From Morella rubra (lineage: Eukaryota; Streptophyta; Magnoliopsida; Fagales; Myricaceae): a DNA stretch of 64,000 bases. Positions 1-12,295 of the stretch are shown piece after piece. The first letter of the stretch is position 1. Each line of letters opens with the position of its first letter. Location: positions 10,401,334 to 10,465,333 of the forward strand of contig CM025851.1 in NCBI GenBank assembly GCA_003952965.2, in the 5' to 3' direction. Made by a program: the position numbers and the translations under genes. The notes beneath the pieces were generated by a model, which did no database searches, was not told the origin of the DNA, and saw only the letters and a list, made by a program, of their open reading frames with translations.

Positions 1-279
1 TTTGACTCTTTTAAGTTTTTTTTTTGCACTACCCTGATTATTGAGAAAAGACATGTATGGTTGATTTGATTTAAATTATGTCTAAGGTGAGATTTTTCTT
101 TAGCACTTTTTCTTGCATTCTTATTAATAATTTACATGTTATATTTGTTTGCAAATTTTATTTTTTTGTCTAAGAATATCCACCTAAATTGCAATATTAA
201 AAATTGAGTTAAAGCTTTTTGAAAAAAAATAAATAAATAAAATGAAAGAAAAACAATAGTGGGAGACACGCGTGACCAA

Positions 280-3200
280 GAAAAAAAAACAGTTGCAGGT
301 TTAACCAATGGTGGATGGCGTTACTAACAAGGTTGGGGGAAGGGCATGAAGGTCTTTTCCTCCCCCAATACTTGTTTCAAGCCATCTCCCCCCCCCCCCC
401 CCCCCCCCCCCCCCTCCTCCCATTTTCCGTTATCGGTTCCTTTTGTTACCCACACACTCACGCACTCACGCACAAATAAGAGAAGAGAAGAAGAAGAAAG
501 CCAAGAAGAAGAAGAGAAAAAAAAACAGAGAGAGAGAAAATTGTCATTATGATAAGGGGTTCAGTTGCCAAAGGAGAACTAAGAGAAGCCAAGGTGAGGG
601 GAATTTAACATTTGGATTTAAAATTTTAAAGCAACTGTGAGTTATGTGTGGGTAATTCTTAGACTTAATTTCTGTTACTATCCTCTGTTTTTCTTTACTT
701 GCATGTCATATTTCAATATCGATGAGTTGGAAATGAAAGGTATTTGAGGGAAAAAAGGGCATGCAAGGTTAATAGAATTTTGTTAGTGCGAGAGGTTTAT
801 AATTGACAGATTATGTTTTGTGCTCTAATTAGATGACTACGAAATTTTTAGTGCATGTCAGTTGGTAGGTTTTTAATTATAATAAACATGCGAACTGTTC
901 TAGAGATGTGAATGAATGAGAGAAAATTTTATTCTAAGTTAGTTGGTTGTAGATGGAAGCTTATGGCAGAATGTTAAATATGAAAATTTCTAAGTTTTGT
1001 GCAAAAATAGTTATTTTGCATTTCCTATTACTGTGATGTTCGACTTTCACAGAGAGTGACCGAGCTTTGCATATAGTGTTTTCTTAGCTTTACGTATTAG
1101 ATTCACCTCTAAGCTAAGAAGCATGTGAGTTTTATTAGAGAGTCAAGCAACAAGTGATGAACTTCAAGAACTAATGACATACAACAGAGGCATGAGGTTT
1201 CTTTTAGCTTCAAGTTAAAGGGGTTTGGAATATGTTGGGTGGAAAGGAAATGTGTTAAAGCGCAAAACATTATATGTGGAGCAGGTGCGTTATCTATAAA
1301 TTGGATGAGGTGTCTACAAGTTGGTTGGGTTATGTAAAGCATGAGATAAATGTAATTTAAAAGAAAGTAGTTGCTGCATGTAGGTGGATATAACTAATGC
1401 AGAAGAAGCTGCAGAAGAACATTAAGAGAATAGCCGAATATTGTAGAATGGGTAGCTTCTTGACGAGCATTAGTTTTCTGTTCAGTCCTTGTGGTTGTAT
1501 GTGCAATTTCGGAGGATAATTAAATTCTAGAAGAACCGTAGAAGATGTTGCGAGGCACCATATTATTTAATCTTCTGCTAAACTAAAGGAAGTTGTGTAA
1601 GTAGAATCGGTAACAAGTTGCAGAAGCCTTAGGTACGTTATAGCAATTGTTTATCTTCAGTCTTTAAGTTTCAAGGGCCGAATATATATATATATAGGTG
1701 ACTCTTTGGAAAATAATTTTAGATGAGTTATGGACTATTAATGTGGAAAAATGCTGTAGAAATCTAGTTTTACAAAATCCGAGTTTACTAGTTTGCGTTT
1801 CTGTACTTCCTAATGCATTCAGCTACTCTGTTAAGTTATAATTTTGATTTGATGAATTGCTGAAAAATAAAACTATAGTTCTAGCATTGTAAGCCTTACT
1901 TGAATAAAGAAAAAAATGAGTGAAGTTGAGGCATACATTTGGTTCTAAGAATTGTTGCTGTTGCTGGACAAGAAAATAGTTGAATTTGTGTCATTTTGTT
2001 TAAGTTTCTTCTTGAAACCATGTAATGCTCTCTGTTTTGAGTGACTTATAAACCTTCATATGGAGAGCTGAAAGGTATACATAGAGATATCGGTATTGTT
2101 GCTGGAAATTAAATGGAAACGTTGATAGAATGCAAAATGGAGATAGTTTTTGTAGATAATAAAATAGTTATGGCAAGTGCAGAATTGTCATAGCAAATGT
2201 GTTGCTGGAAAATAAGGTGAATTATTGTGAAGAGCTAAAGTTGGATTTGTTGTTGTTAGAGAAACTATAATTTGATAAGCTTGATCTATAGTATTGGAAA
2301 TCATTAAGAATTATAAGATATACTTCTTAAAATAGTTGATGGAATTTAGTTTCTGCAGAACACAAAGTTTGAATTAGGAGTAACCTTTGATACAATTTTT
2401 CTTATTCTTTGATCTTAAGAGAATTTTATGTTATAGGCCTATGAAATACAAAGATTTTAAGCCATACTTCAGGTGATTCCGATAAAGATTGAGCAAGTTA
2501 TGGATTTTTAAAGTTCAGACGTCAAGTTGTCACCCAGCCTTACCACGTCCAGATTTCTTGCTCGTTCCAAATAATGTTTTAAGTGATCCTTTTAAGTCTA
2601 CTTTTCATGGTTCTGGTCTTGAATTTTAAGTTTATCAAAGAGGAACATTTTAAGATAAATTTCGTGTGATTTAGAGGTGTATTGAATAAGTTATGGTGTT
2701 TTGAAAGTGGAAGGTCGAGACTGGAGACAGCAGCATTGTTTGCTCTAGGATTTTTATCTGTTACGAAGTGTTTTTGAAAATGTAAATTAGTTCGATTTTT
2801 ATGAATCTTATCTTCAAATTTAAGTTTATGAAAGCAGAAAATTTTAAAAGTAATTTCATGTCATTTGGAGCTATTTTTTTGAAGTTATGAATTTTTGAAG
2901 CTGGAGACGTCGAAGCTGTCCTCTTGGACGCCCTCAGCAACTTGCAATTTCGAATAAATCTTTTGACTGGCAAATAGCTCTAAATTACCTGAAACTTTAA
3001 TATATTATAACATCTAGGTAAGGACCATTTTGGCATCCAATTTTAATGGTTCAGCAACATTAAGATAAAGTTTTACATTATAGAACCACTACTAGTTAGT
3101 AAAGAAAAATATGTGAATTACTATGATATGTTTATTTTGAAATAAATGATTATTTGCTGCATCAAGTACATCTCTCAATCATTTAAGTGACAACATTAGT

Positions 3201-4290
3201 ATGAACTCACTTGTAGGCAAGGCACCACCAAAAGCTCGAGTGGATAAAGGTAAGTGGAAAAATTATTTTTCCGAAAACTGGAATGATACACAGCATAATA
3301 TTTGTCATCGAGCATGTCATGAGCATTTGCATTGATTTTCTCAAAAGGAAGAAAGGGAAATTTTATGCAAATGAAAGTGAGATTTTATGCTATGTTAGGA
3401 TATGTTATGGGGCTAAATAAGATGCGTCGGTACCATACCTAAGTATGATAGCGTGCATCCACTCCGAAGACGATGCGAGAAGGCATGGGTATCCTCGAGG
3501 TATTGCAACCACCGAAGGACGAATGCGAAGACAGGTGTGGACCTCTAAGGTCGTGTCTAGCCATTAGCCTGGGCCACATCAAGGCTAGCTCGACAAATGA
3601 CATGTTCTCAAGCGGAAAGGGGAACAGTTCCAAAGGGAACGCACAACCCTAACTTTAGGGGTAACATGGAGCGAGAGAAGCATCCCAAATAATGACGAAA
3701 GAATTTTTAAGCAAATTTGCAGTACAAGAGTCGCATACATAAACATGCATTTATTTTGGCATATATATACCTGTCATTCATGATCATGTCATGGATATCC
3801 CTTACTTGAGTCATTCGACTCATAGTATTTTTAATCTTATCATTCCAAATGATGTTCCAAGTGAAGGAACTCATGAGGAGGATCTGGAACCTGAGGAGGG
3901 GCTGACGAGGGTGCCCTCCCCTAATTGCAATTCATGTAGATCCTAATTTTTTTGAAAGAGCTGATATGAACCTCCATTTGATGTGGTTGTGGTCTGTTCA
4001 AACTACAAGACTTAAGACTCATAAGCAACTTATATTTTGACCATGATGTAATCATAACTTATTGCTTTAAGTTATTGCCTGAAGATTAGATTTCTAAATA
4101 TTTCTCTATGCGTGTTATTTGATATAGTTATACATTTATTTCGCATATACTTATTTACATATTCGTACACTTCAGTAGAACATTTGAGGGTCTGCATGTC
4201 AGCTTGCGTATTAGGAGATAAATTTTTAGTAAATTCATATTCTGAATTAGTCGTAGTTGATGTTTAAAAAAAAAAAAAAAATCCGCTGCA
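280..4290 (+). other. Transcript-like unit without a long ORF (possible non-coding retroelement or small-peptide gene)
   Basis: I do not recognise a protein here. A pyrimidine-rich stretch with a 27-base C run (388-414) is followed by a purine-rich leader-like segment ending in a good 5' splice site at 593/594 (AAG|GTGAGG). A 33-nt candidate micro-exon lies at 3217-3249, bounded by TTGTAG and AAAG|GTAAGT, and reads GKAPPKARVDK in one frame. Further on, the segment 3779-3950 contains the small stem GAGTcatTCGACTC and a short acidic reading frame ending at 3946. Everything between is AT-rich with no coding signal. The organisation (long unit, splice signals, no ORF) suggests a non-autonomous retroelement or lncRNA. 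The boundaries are guesses, and transcription is inferred, not seen. Confidence 0.3.
3791..3946 (+). CDS. Small acidic ORF, unrecognised, probably part of a spliced unit
   Basis: An ATG-started frame of 51 codons ends at TAA 3944-3946. Its C-terminal half is acidic and proline-bearing (EEDLEPEEGLTRVPSPNC). The N-terminal half overlaps the stem-loop GAGTcatTCGACTC and may be intron rather than coding, in which case only the last 30 or so codons would be exon. No domain is recognised. It sits at the 3' end of the transcript-like unit described for 280-4290. It may be a chance frame. Confidence 0.2.
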   Translation: MDIPYLSHSTHSIFNLIIPNDVPSEGTHEEDLEPEEGLTRVPSPNCNSCRS

Positions 4291-4299
4291 AGATTTTAG

Positions 4300-5424
4300 T
4301 TAAGTGTGCTGGAGCGTTTGTCATTGAGAATGCTCGCGGCTGTCATTAGCCTCATCGGGCTAGCGTTTGGGGCATGAGATGTGATATGCATGGGATCGTT
4401 AGGGATCTCAGATCTTGGCCGTAGGATCACATGGAAAACTCTTTTTCCATTAACTCCCTTATATTCTTTAATTCTGAATTTTAGGCTTCTACTAATTATA
4501 ATCATGTCCATCAACATATTACAATTCACCCCCGAAAATTTGAGATTGATTTGTGAAATCCCTTTTGCTAAAATTTTTTTGTTTATTTATCCTTCCATCA
4601 CACTATATTCCATATGAACTAATAGGACCGGAATATTATTATTGATAAAGTCCCTAGGTCATATAATTCTTACTTTTATAATTTGTAACTCGTTGAACTC
4701 TCAAACTGTTTCCAAAACAATTTCACAAATATATATATATATTTAGAAAAACATTTTCACAAAATTTCACTAGCTAGAGATTTCTTTTTTTCGAGTACCT
4801 TATACAGATATACTTGAATATACTATCTCACAAAGAGACTGGTAGATTCTTTCTTGAGTATTTATACAAACCCACTTATTATATACAAGACCCGACGTTG
4901 TCTAGAATATTTGATCTAAAAAGATCATCACCAAATGACTCGGTCAGAGTACAAGTACACAACAAACAGATCCATATAAACCTCTCAGGTCTAAGGATAC
5001 AATAATCCAATTGTGCTGAATACCTTCTCAACATCAATGATCACTTCCAGAAGGTATCCATGTTTGATCTCGTTCAGTGCATGTACTCTTACATTACACC
5101 CACTCGTCTGTTTAAGGTCACTACCTCGATGACTGAGTACATCATCCCATTTAATAGAGACATAACGAGTGTAGACCTATTGTACATAAATATGTACCTT
5201 GGTCTAAAAAAAACATCAAGTGTACAAGGAACCAAAAAATCATACTTCTCCCGCTTTGATTCATATAATCATTGGGCATGATTTTTCTACAATGTCACTT
5301 AATAATAATCGTGTAACATCTTATGTTACAACATATTACCTAATATAATAAATATAAACACGTATCATATAAATAAATAATTATTTAATAATGATTTTTA
5401 AGACATATTTCTTACAGGCCCCTC
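4300..5424. other. AT-rich repeat-like stretch, no gene seen
   Basis: A run of 16 A (from about 4267) is followed by AT-rich DNA. Several 60-75 codon open frames on the plus strand (4814-5281) have no recognisable domain and look like decayed transposon sequence. No RNA gene, splice pattern or terminal repeat could be fixed. Confidence 0.4.
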
Positions 5425-6755
5425 CCTCAAGACAGGATTACACTATACTGGAACTGTTGTGGCGTGGCCCGAGCCACGACAATTAACAATCTTTAGGCAA
5501 TCATTAAATAGGCCAATTCGGACTGGTTATGTCTATTCGAAACCAAAATTCAAAATTTTGATCTTATCTCGAGAAACTTGGGCTTTGTACAGTTGTATAA
5601 TAGTCCTACTCAGGGTAATAAATGACTCATTTTGGAATGGAGTACTGGGGTTGATCTGGACATTCACTTTGGGAATCACAATACCATCGTATATGCAGGC
5701 CCACAGCACCAGTCATGGACTTTTACTTGTATTTATGGCCCCTCCAATTGGAATCACAAGGAGCAGTTCTGGTCTCAACTTCGACATATCGGGAGCACAA
5801 CTATTGGGCTTGGTCGATAATTGAGAATTTCAATGCTATTACGGGGTGAGTGGACAGAGATTGATGCCGGCCAGTTGCATACGGATGGTTTCTTTCAACT
5901 TCGTAAAGATTTCGATTTCGGCTCGGTGGATATTGCATTCAAGGGATTGCATTCCAAGGGATTTCAATGATCAAAATGATCAAACGAGCCGCCAGAGGTG
6001 TAGAAATAAAAATTTTTAAATTTAAAAAAATTTAAACTGAGATAAGTGAGATAAAATTTTAAGTAGTTCGGTTATTAACTTATTTTTACTGATAGAAGGC
6101 CTAACTGGGCATTTGATTTTCTCATTTATATACAAAAAATTATATTAAGGCTTTATTTATAAGTCATTGATTTCAATTGTCCACATTATTTTAGCAACGT
6201 GGAACTTTACATTTTCAACCAGAGGAGAAGTCTCGTTTTGGGAAAGACTTGACAAGTGCTAGTCACGCCCAGTTAGCGTCTCTTGTTTCCTCGAGCATCT
6301 GTCACCCACCATACCATAATAGCTTCAGATCATGCCCCCCTTAATCATTGACACGTTCAAAGGTTCCTCTGGAAGACCTAAACCATTTAGATTTGAAGCT
6401 TGCTTGACACAACTTCGGGAGTAATGGAGTTGCGGAAGAAGCTTGGAACGACAGTATTCGTGGCTCCCCCATGTTCCAGTTGTGCCACAAAAAATTAAAT
6501 CCACTCACCAAGCTTTACGGTTTTGGAACAAAGTAGAATTTGGAAGCATTCCAAACAATATTTGGATACTATATGAAGAACATGACAGAGTGCCGCAAGC
6601 CGTTCCATCACACCATAACCTTCATCGAGAAGAAATGTTGAGAAGGGAACTTACAATCCAAATAAAGTGTGAAGAAGATTTATGGAGACAAAAGTCTAGG
6701 GTGAAGTGGCTGACATCCCCAAATTTAAACACCAGGTTTTTTCACCTCTGATTAG
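5425..6755 (+). mobile_element. Old LINE remnant: endonuclease region and linker before the reverse transcriptase
   Basis: Broken frames match the plant L1-type LINE layout. At 5445-5470 is a WNCCG motif (canonical WNCRG start of the APE endonuclease). At about 5725-5745 is WTFTCIYGP. At 6330-6420 a segment reads DTFKGSSGRPKPFRFEAC, and at 6443-6751 is the linker typical just before the RT, including LRFWNKVEFG and LWRQKSRVKWL, then a phenylalanine-histidine end. Several frameshifts and stops separate these blocks. About 260 bp of AT-rich DNA (5935-6195) interrupts the endonuclease, probably a later insertion. The RT itself is absent. This copy is much more decayed than the LINEs at 44-58 kb and appears to be another subfamily. 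Confidence 0.7.
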
Positions 6756-7018
6756 TTGTCAGGCGAAGGAGAAACTGTATTGAGATGCATTTCTCTCTCT
6801 ATCGTATCTCTATTTTTACTATAATAAACATAAAAAAAAATAACTCAAATCATCTCTTCACTTTTTCACTCTCCCATTAAATTTTATTATTCACTATTTT
6901 TATTTTTCTCAAAATTCAATAAAACTTTAATCTACCTCAATCTTCACAACATTCTTAAAATTTCCAAAAAATTTTAGTTTGCAAACACTAATAAAACATC
7001 TCATGAGAACAAATTTGA

Positions 7019-7065
7019 GTGTCACGCTCACCGTTTAGAAAAAAAAAAAAGGTGCCACGCTCACC
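7019..7065. mobile_element. Minimal poly(A) retro-insertion with target-site duplication
   Basis: The 14-bp sequence gtgYcacgctcacc occurs at 7019-7032 and 7052-7065 (one mismatch). Between them are 19 bases, gtttag followed by 12 A and a G. A duplication flanking only a short tail plus poly(A) is what an extremely 5'-truncated LINE insertion leaves. Confidence 0.5.
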
Positions 7066-7339
7066 TTAGCAGGCAGGCCTGTCTTGATCCACATTTCTTT
7101 TCCAATCTCTTCCAATCCACATCATTTCTTCCATTATCAAAATTTCTACTGCTTTCATTTCTACTGCTTTTATACTCCCCTTTCCTTTTCTTTACCCTTC
7201 ATTTTCCTCACTACAGTTTGGCTTAAATCAAAATGCAGATTAACTGTAACTTGTAAGGGCATTGGTAAAGGGATGATATGTTTGAAATTACACGAACCAA
7301 ATTAATAAGAACCGCAACTTTAAGATGGACAAAGTTGTA

Positions 7340-9330
7340 ATTTAGCACAGAAGAGAGATAGAGACAGAAGCAAGATGTTCATGTTCATCCATTAAAAAAC
7401 AGTCAAAAACACGAATGCTGGTTATAAATTGACTCTTCCAGAACTTGACGTTAGACAATGAGAGGCAGGTCATTTGAGTCTTCCACACCTTTGACAAAGC
7501 TTTACTATTGCGGCAGGTAATCAAATAAAGACAATTACCACAAAAACACCTTTTAGGGAAACAATAAAAATGGCATTCCTTTCATGTACAAGCTGTAGTC
7601 ATTCGTTTTGACCAGTTTCTTCACTAAAATCATCTGAATTGAACACCATTTCTCGCCAAGTCCTATATTTGTAATGTTTGTGTTGATATATCATCCCTTC
7701 CCAAAGCGAGCATCTCTGGTGCATAAGCACAGGCCAAAAGTCTTCCTCACCCTGGAACAGGCAAAGAAAGCAAAATAACAGATCCCGTAAGGGAAGAATA
7801 GCTGCAAAGAGAAAAAAGGAGACGAGGGTAAGTCATTTTCATCAAGAGTTGAGTCCGCAGAAAGCTGTGTTTCCCGAATTCTTTATATCTAATCTGTCTT
7901 AGTTTTCCTACCAGTTTTCTCCTTGTTACTATAAAGAGTTTAATAATCGTTATCATCTCTTTGTAAAGCATGAAGAGGCTAATGGAATCCACGAACTCAT
8001 TAAATATTTTTTCTTGAAGAAATTATTGTATTCCCCTTTCTGATTTCCTTTGGGTTGCGAAGCTGCACATACCAACAGAATAGTTACTTAGTTTACATTA
8101 AATGGGGTGGCAATTTTTGAAGCACTTTAAACATGTGACAAACAGAAAGCCTAAGCTCACCCTTATAGATTGAGTCTCATTTGTGAGCTCTCAGACTCGG
8201 TAACACCCCAAGGAAGTATTAGCCACATCTTCACTTTTGACTTCAAAATTTCCAGGCAAGATTACTTTTGAAACTTTTTGGAGTAATATAATGCTTCTTC
8301 GGCATAGTAAGGATTTTACCTGGGACTTGACTCTTATTCTAATTCGTTCTCATTCACTATCCTCTCCCAGTGCATGTGGGGTTGGAGGAATTCAATAAGA
8401 CCCCCAACAACAATCCTGGCCTTTTTCCTTGTTCTGTTAGACATAAAGGCATAGATAAGCTCTGCATGTCAATTGAGACATACAGAGAAACAAGCTGCTA
8501 TCTACCGCAGTTTTCTCATCCTGTCCAACCTTTTTAGCTTCACCTGCATCCTGAAAGATTCCATAAATGAAAAAAATATGGCAACAAATTTATAAGTCTA
8601 CAAAAAGTCTGATACTTTGTTAGTTCGAGTGTGTGGAACAGAAACCCAGACTTCCTTAGTGAATCCTCTTTCCTGCCATTTCAATATCGGGCATGAAACA
8701 AATCATTGATAGTTTTACACAAGCTTTTTGAATCCACTATGGATGGACACATTATTTTATCATTATGCTAAGAGTGGTAAGTCCGCGACCCCTGGATGCC
8801 AAAATGGGGTGATCTTGTAGTTCCTACGAGGTGTAGACACTAGGGTCAGTCCACAAATTTTCCATCCTTTTGCCGCATTTCTCTCAACGTGTTGAAGAAA
8901 GACAAAGGTTGAAGGAAGATAGTGCATCAAGCTATTCGTAAGAGCCAACTTGATCCTCTTTCTCTGGGATCCCTCAGTTTATTGTACTCAATTAGTTAAC
9001 ATGTTTGTTAACCATATTCTGAAACACAGAAAAAATCATTGGCTTATCAAATTATCTATTGAGCTATGAAAAAAAGTCGACAAAAGCCATAAACGAATCC
9101 TCCATTTGTTTCATGTCAGACAATATGTGGAGTAACTCTTGACATAGCAGTAGGAGCGTGCAAGCTGAAAGTCTCGTGCATGGTTTTGAATCAAAGAAAA
9201 AAGTGAGGAAACATTTTTTTGACTCCAAGTCTCCTGCTCCAGTCGTTGCTTTTCTTTTTGTTAATTCAGAAGCAGCTGCCTTAGCTTCAGTCACTCCAAT
9301 TTTTGCTATTCCTAAAAGTGGGGCCATTGG
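7340..9330 (-). pseudogene. Unrecognised multi-exon gene or gene remnant, downstream copy of a duplicated segment
   Basis: Scattered blocks here align by eye with 15160-15810: 7440-7580 with 15180-15310, 7940-7990 with 15490-15530, 8110-8215 with 15535-15640, and 8480-8560 with 15715-15800, all in the same orientation. On the minus strand one block reads as a small exon, DAGEAKKVGQDEKTA, preceded by TTTCAG and followed by a GTAGAT donor. It is equivalent to the exon at 15739-15798 in the other copy. A possible first exon starts with ATG at 9327 (MAPLLGIAKIGVTEAKAAAS). Later blocks contain a stop where the sister copy is open. The family is not recognised. It could be a diverged gene or a pseudogene, and UTR of a neighbouring transcript is also possible. 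Confidence 0.3.
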
Positions 9331-9482
9331 GTAGCATTCAAAGCTTTTTCATTACCGAAAGCTCTCTCTACAGGGCATTCAAAAAGTTTTTTTTGTACAA
9401 GAATAAATAATTAAGCATTGAAAGAATCTGAATTTCTCTATAACTCTAAAAATAGGTTATTTTGACCTCGGCAAAGATCTAA

Positions 9483-9708
9483 GGGCATATTCGTTTGGTT
9501 AAAAAGTTTAGAATTTAAATCCAACTTTCTAAAGTTACAATGATTAACATTACTCCTACACGCCATACCAATACAATTCAACATTATTTTTTTACAAACA
9601 TCAATACAACTTAACAACTTCTACATGCATGTCAATAAAACTCAAACATCACCTAAATATTCACACCATACTTAAAATCTTTAAAATTTTCTCAAAATGA
9701 ACATGCCC
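9483..9708. mobile_element. Tourist-like MITE with TAA target duplication
   Basis: A 226-bp AT-rich element starts GGGCATATTC and ends GAACATGCCC, imperfect terminal inverted repeats. It is flanked on both sides by TAA (9480-9482 and 9709-9711), the target preference of PIF/Harbinger-mobilised MITEs. It has no coding capacity. Confidence 0.6.
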
Positions 9709-9711
9709 TAA

Positions 9712-11308
9712 GTTACAATCCCTTCATAAAGACCCAATTCAAAAAAAAAAAAAAAAAAGGTACAAAACCAAATATGATTTTTAGAGTTACATAGCTGAAC
9801 TGCCCTTTGGTTCTCCCCATAGAAAGATGATGCCGCCTTTTCTTATTATTACTCATTTTGGCATTAATTTTTTTTTGTGAAAAATAAAAAATCTTGTTTT
9901 TTTAGAACTTATATTGATTAAGCCTAAGCAAAAAAATTTTATACTTCTCTCAAAATTTGTTTTATGTCTATGGCTTTACCTAGCCACCTGTGTTGGTTTT
10001 GGGTACAGTTACCCTTTTGTTGAAAGTCATTTGAGTGGGTTACTTCAGCACCGTAGTGCAGGAAATACAGCACAAGGTTTGCTTGGAAATAACAAACAGT
10101 TACATTTTACTCTAACGACAAAGTTCCACACTGGTACAAGGAAGAAGCCTCATGGAATACGCTCCTCGGGGGGCCTCTCCTTCCAAGTAAAGGAGCTTGC
10201 ATCGGCCTCTATATCCCACGCATATTTTGAGATCTTAAGCTTTTTGTTGGAGCAAAAAACCATCAAAGGTACAAGTGATACGTGTTAAATGACAGTTACG
10301 ACTTTGAAATCAAGGCTACAAACTAATTGTAGATTCCACACTAGACACCATGCTATTGAAATACAAGAATTCGGAATAAGATCCCACAACAGGCTGACCA
10401 GGGTTGTCCCGGCCAGCCTCCTTTCCATCGTACAAAATATACCAGCTTCATAGGTACATAACATGACTCTTAACTATAGCACCATGATTGAAGAATTTCC
10501 TTGAGAAGAATCAGACTTTCAATGCCTTCAAGAACTTTGCATGACAGTTCCAATTCAGTCAACAATTTCCTCCTGGGTCAAAACAAGGGCAGCACATCAA
10601 CTCCTGATGGCTCAACCTACAGTGTCGCACTAGAGACCAACCCCATGCCTTACCAATCAGTGCATAACAACCAAACCAAACCACACCAACACTAATGAAT
10701 ATCAATCACCAGTGGTTCTGGTTTTGGTTTTAACTTGCCTCATTTTCGTTTTGGCTGGGGAATAGACAGAGAGTGGACCACCAAAAAAGTGAAAGGGACG
10801 AAATCACCCCTTCGTATCTTCCGGTGATGCCAGCCTTGAAAACTAGAGTGGCCATGGCGATCTTCCCCCTGCCCATCCTTTTGAAGTTAAATGGTTGTGT
10901 AGCTCTAAGTGGAGAAGATACATATGATTACGCTGACATACATGATAGAAGTTGCACCTCTACGTTGGGTTTAACTGACAATAACCCACCCAATGGTCAT
11001 TAATAACTCATACATGTGACTGAATCACACAATGGGAATGTTGGAAACCAAGGGATTTGGGTCATTACTGTCGGGTTGGCAAATTTTGTTGCTCGCCCTA
11101 GTCACCAATGCCAATAACATTAAAGAGTAAAACAGGTCGCAGCACCACAAAAGGATGGAATTCTATTGGAAGGGTCGATCTTGAAATGATGCAGAGATGC
11201 TTATAGGTTTTTAATAGTTGATGATGACAACAGAAAAATTACTTGAAGAGTCATTTCTAAGGTAAAAAACAGCCCACAAATATCAAAATAGCGTCATGTA
11301 AGGTGTAC
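9712..11308. other. No gene identified between MITE and PPR 3' region
   Basis: Open frames of up to 124 codons occur on the plus strand (9914-10288 lacks an ATG start) but show no domain. On the minus strand this may hold further 3' UTR exons of the PPR gene; I could not place them. Confidence 0.3.
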
Positions 11309-11383
11309 CTTGATCTCTTTATGACAATAAACGGAAAAGTTTTCAGCTATCCATCGACAACCTCCAAGCCGCAGCACTTAATC
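11309..11383 (-). other. Candidate 3' UTR exon of the PPR gene
   Basis: On the minus strand, a strong acceptor (TTTTCTTGCAG, exon begins 11383) is followed 75 nt later by a donor (ATCAAG|GTACAC, exon ends 11309). Upstream, an AG|GTAAGC donor lies at 12180/12179, 116 nt past the PPR stop. Together these would make at least two introns in the 3' UTR. A C17/A21 homopolymer pair at about 11701-11737 lies within the intron. No transcript evidence is available. Confidence 0.45.
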
Positions 11384-12295
11384 CTGCAAGAAAACTAGAA
11401 TGTCAAATCCTTGATACTTGGTTAACACTGTTAAATGGTAGCAGAATATAATAGAAGCTTCTAAAACAATACCGACCATTCAGATGAGCAAAAACATTCC
11501 ACAACTCCAAGAAGCCTGCTTAGATTACCATCCATTGCCATCTATTTTTTTCATTCGCGAGCCACCAATATTTTCAACTGCCCATATGTTTTCATGATGG
11601 TGGGTGATCGTCCAATGGTATGGCTGATTGGCCTATTAAAAATAACTATATCCAAAGCATGAAAGAGTAGTGATAAAGCAAACCACAGATTAAGAATACA
11701 CCCCCCCCCCCCCCCCAAAAAAAAAAAAAAAAAAATCAGAGAAAGAAAAAAGAAAACAGATATGGTAGATAGGTTGCATATGGAATTGGAGAAGACTAAT
11801 TAATTTATGTCAATAGCTCTTAGCAATAGTCGACAAAGATATCAGGGCCAGAAATGCTCATCTAATGTTCCTCCAAAAAGCTTGGAAACCCAAACTGAAT
11901 AAGAACTATAAAGTAAACTGAAAGAAGCAGAGAAAGTAATAACACACTAAACGTTATAAATCCCTAAATGGGTAGTTTAGGTTAACACAACTCTATGTCT
12001 GCTTTTAGAACCATCTTTGTAAAACACCAACGCCTCTTGATTACATTTGAATTCAATTTTCTCCTAGCATAATTACCAGAAGCATCCTTATCCTGTCATC
12101 TTTTTGGAATTAGAAAATCACACTTCTTAAAGGGAAAGAACAAATGGAAAAATGATTTAGAAAGCACCATTTTGCTTACCTATCATACGACGGCAAGGTT
12201 GGAGTGCATTAGCAGTCCCATTTAACACACACGCATCACCCATTCGGGAGATTACACCGAATAGATTGTCTTGATATACCAAAGCAGATCTCAAC

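Noticed and set aside
346-640. Open frames over the poly-C and purine-rich tract
   Set aside because: Composition is driven by homopolymers (Pro and Glu/Lys runs); more likely leader or untranslated sequence.
9914-10288. Possible secreted protein with a hydrophobic N-terminus
   Set aside because: The frame opens with TTG, not ATG, has no splice context or recognised domain, and lies in repeat-adjacent AT-rich DNA.
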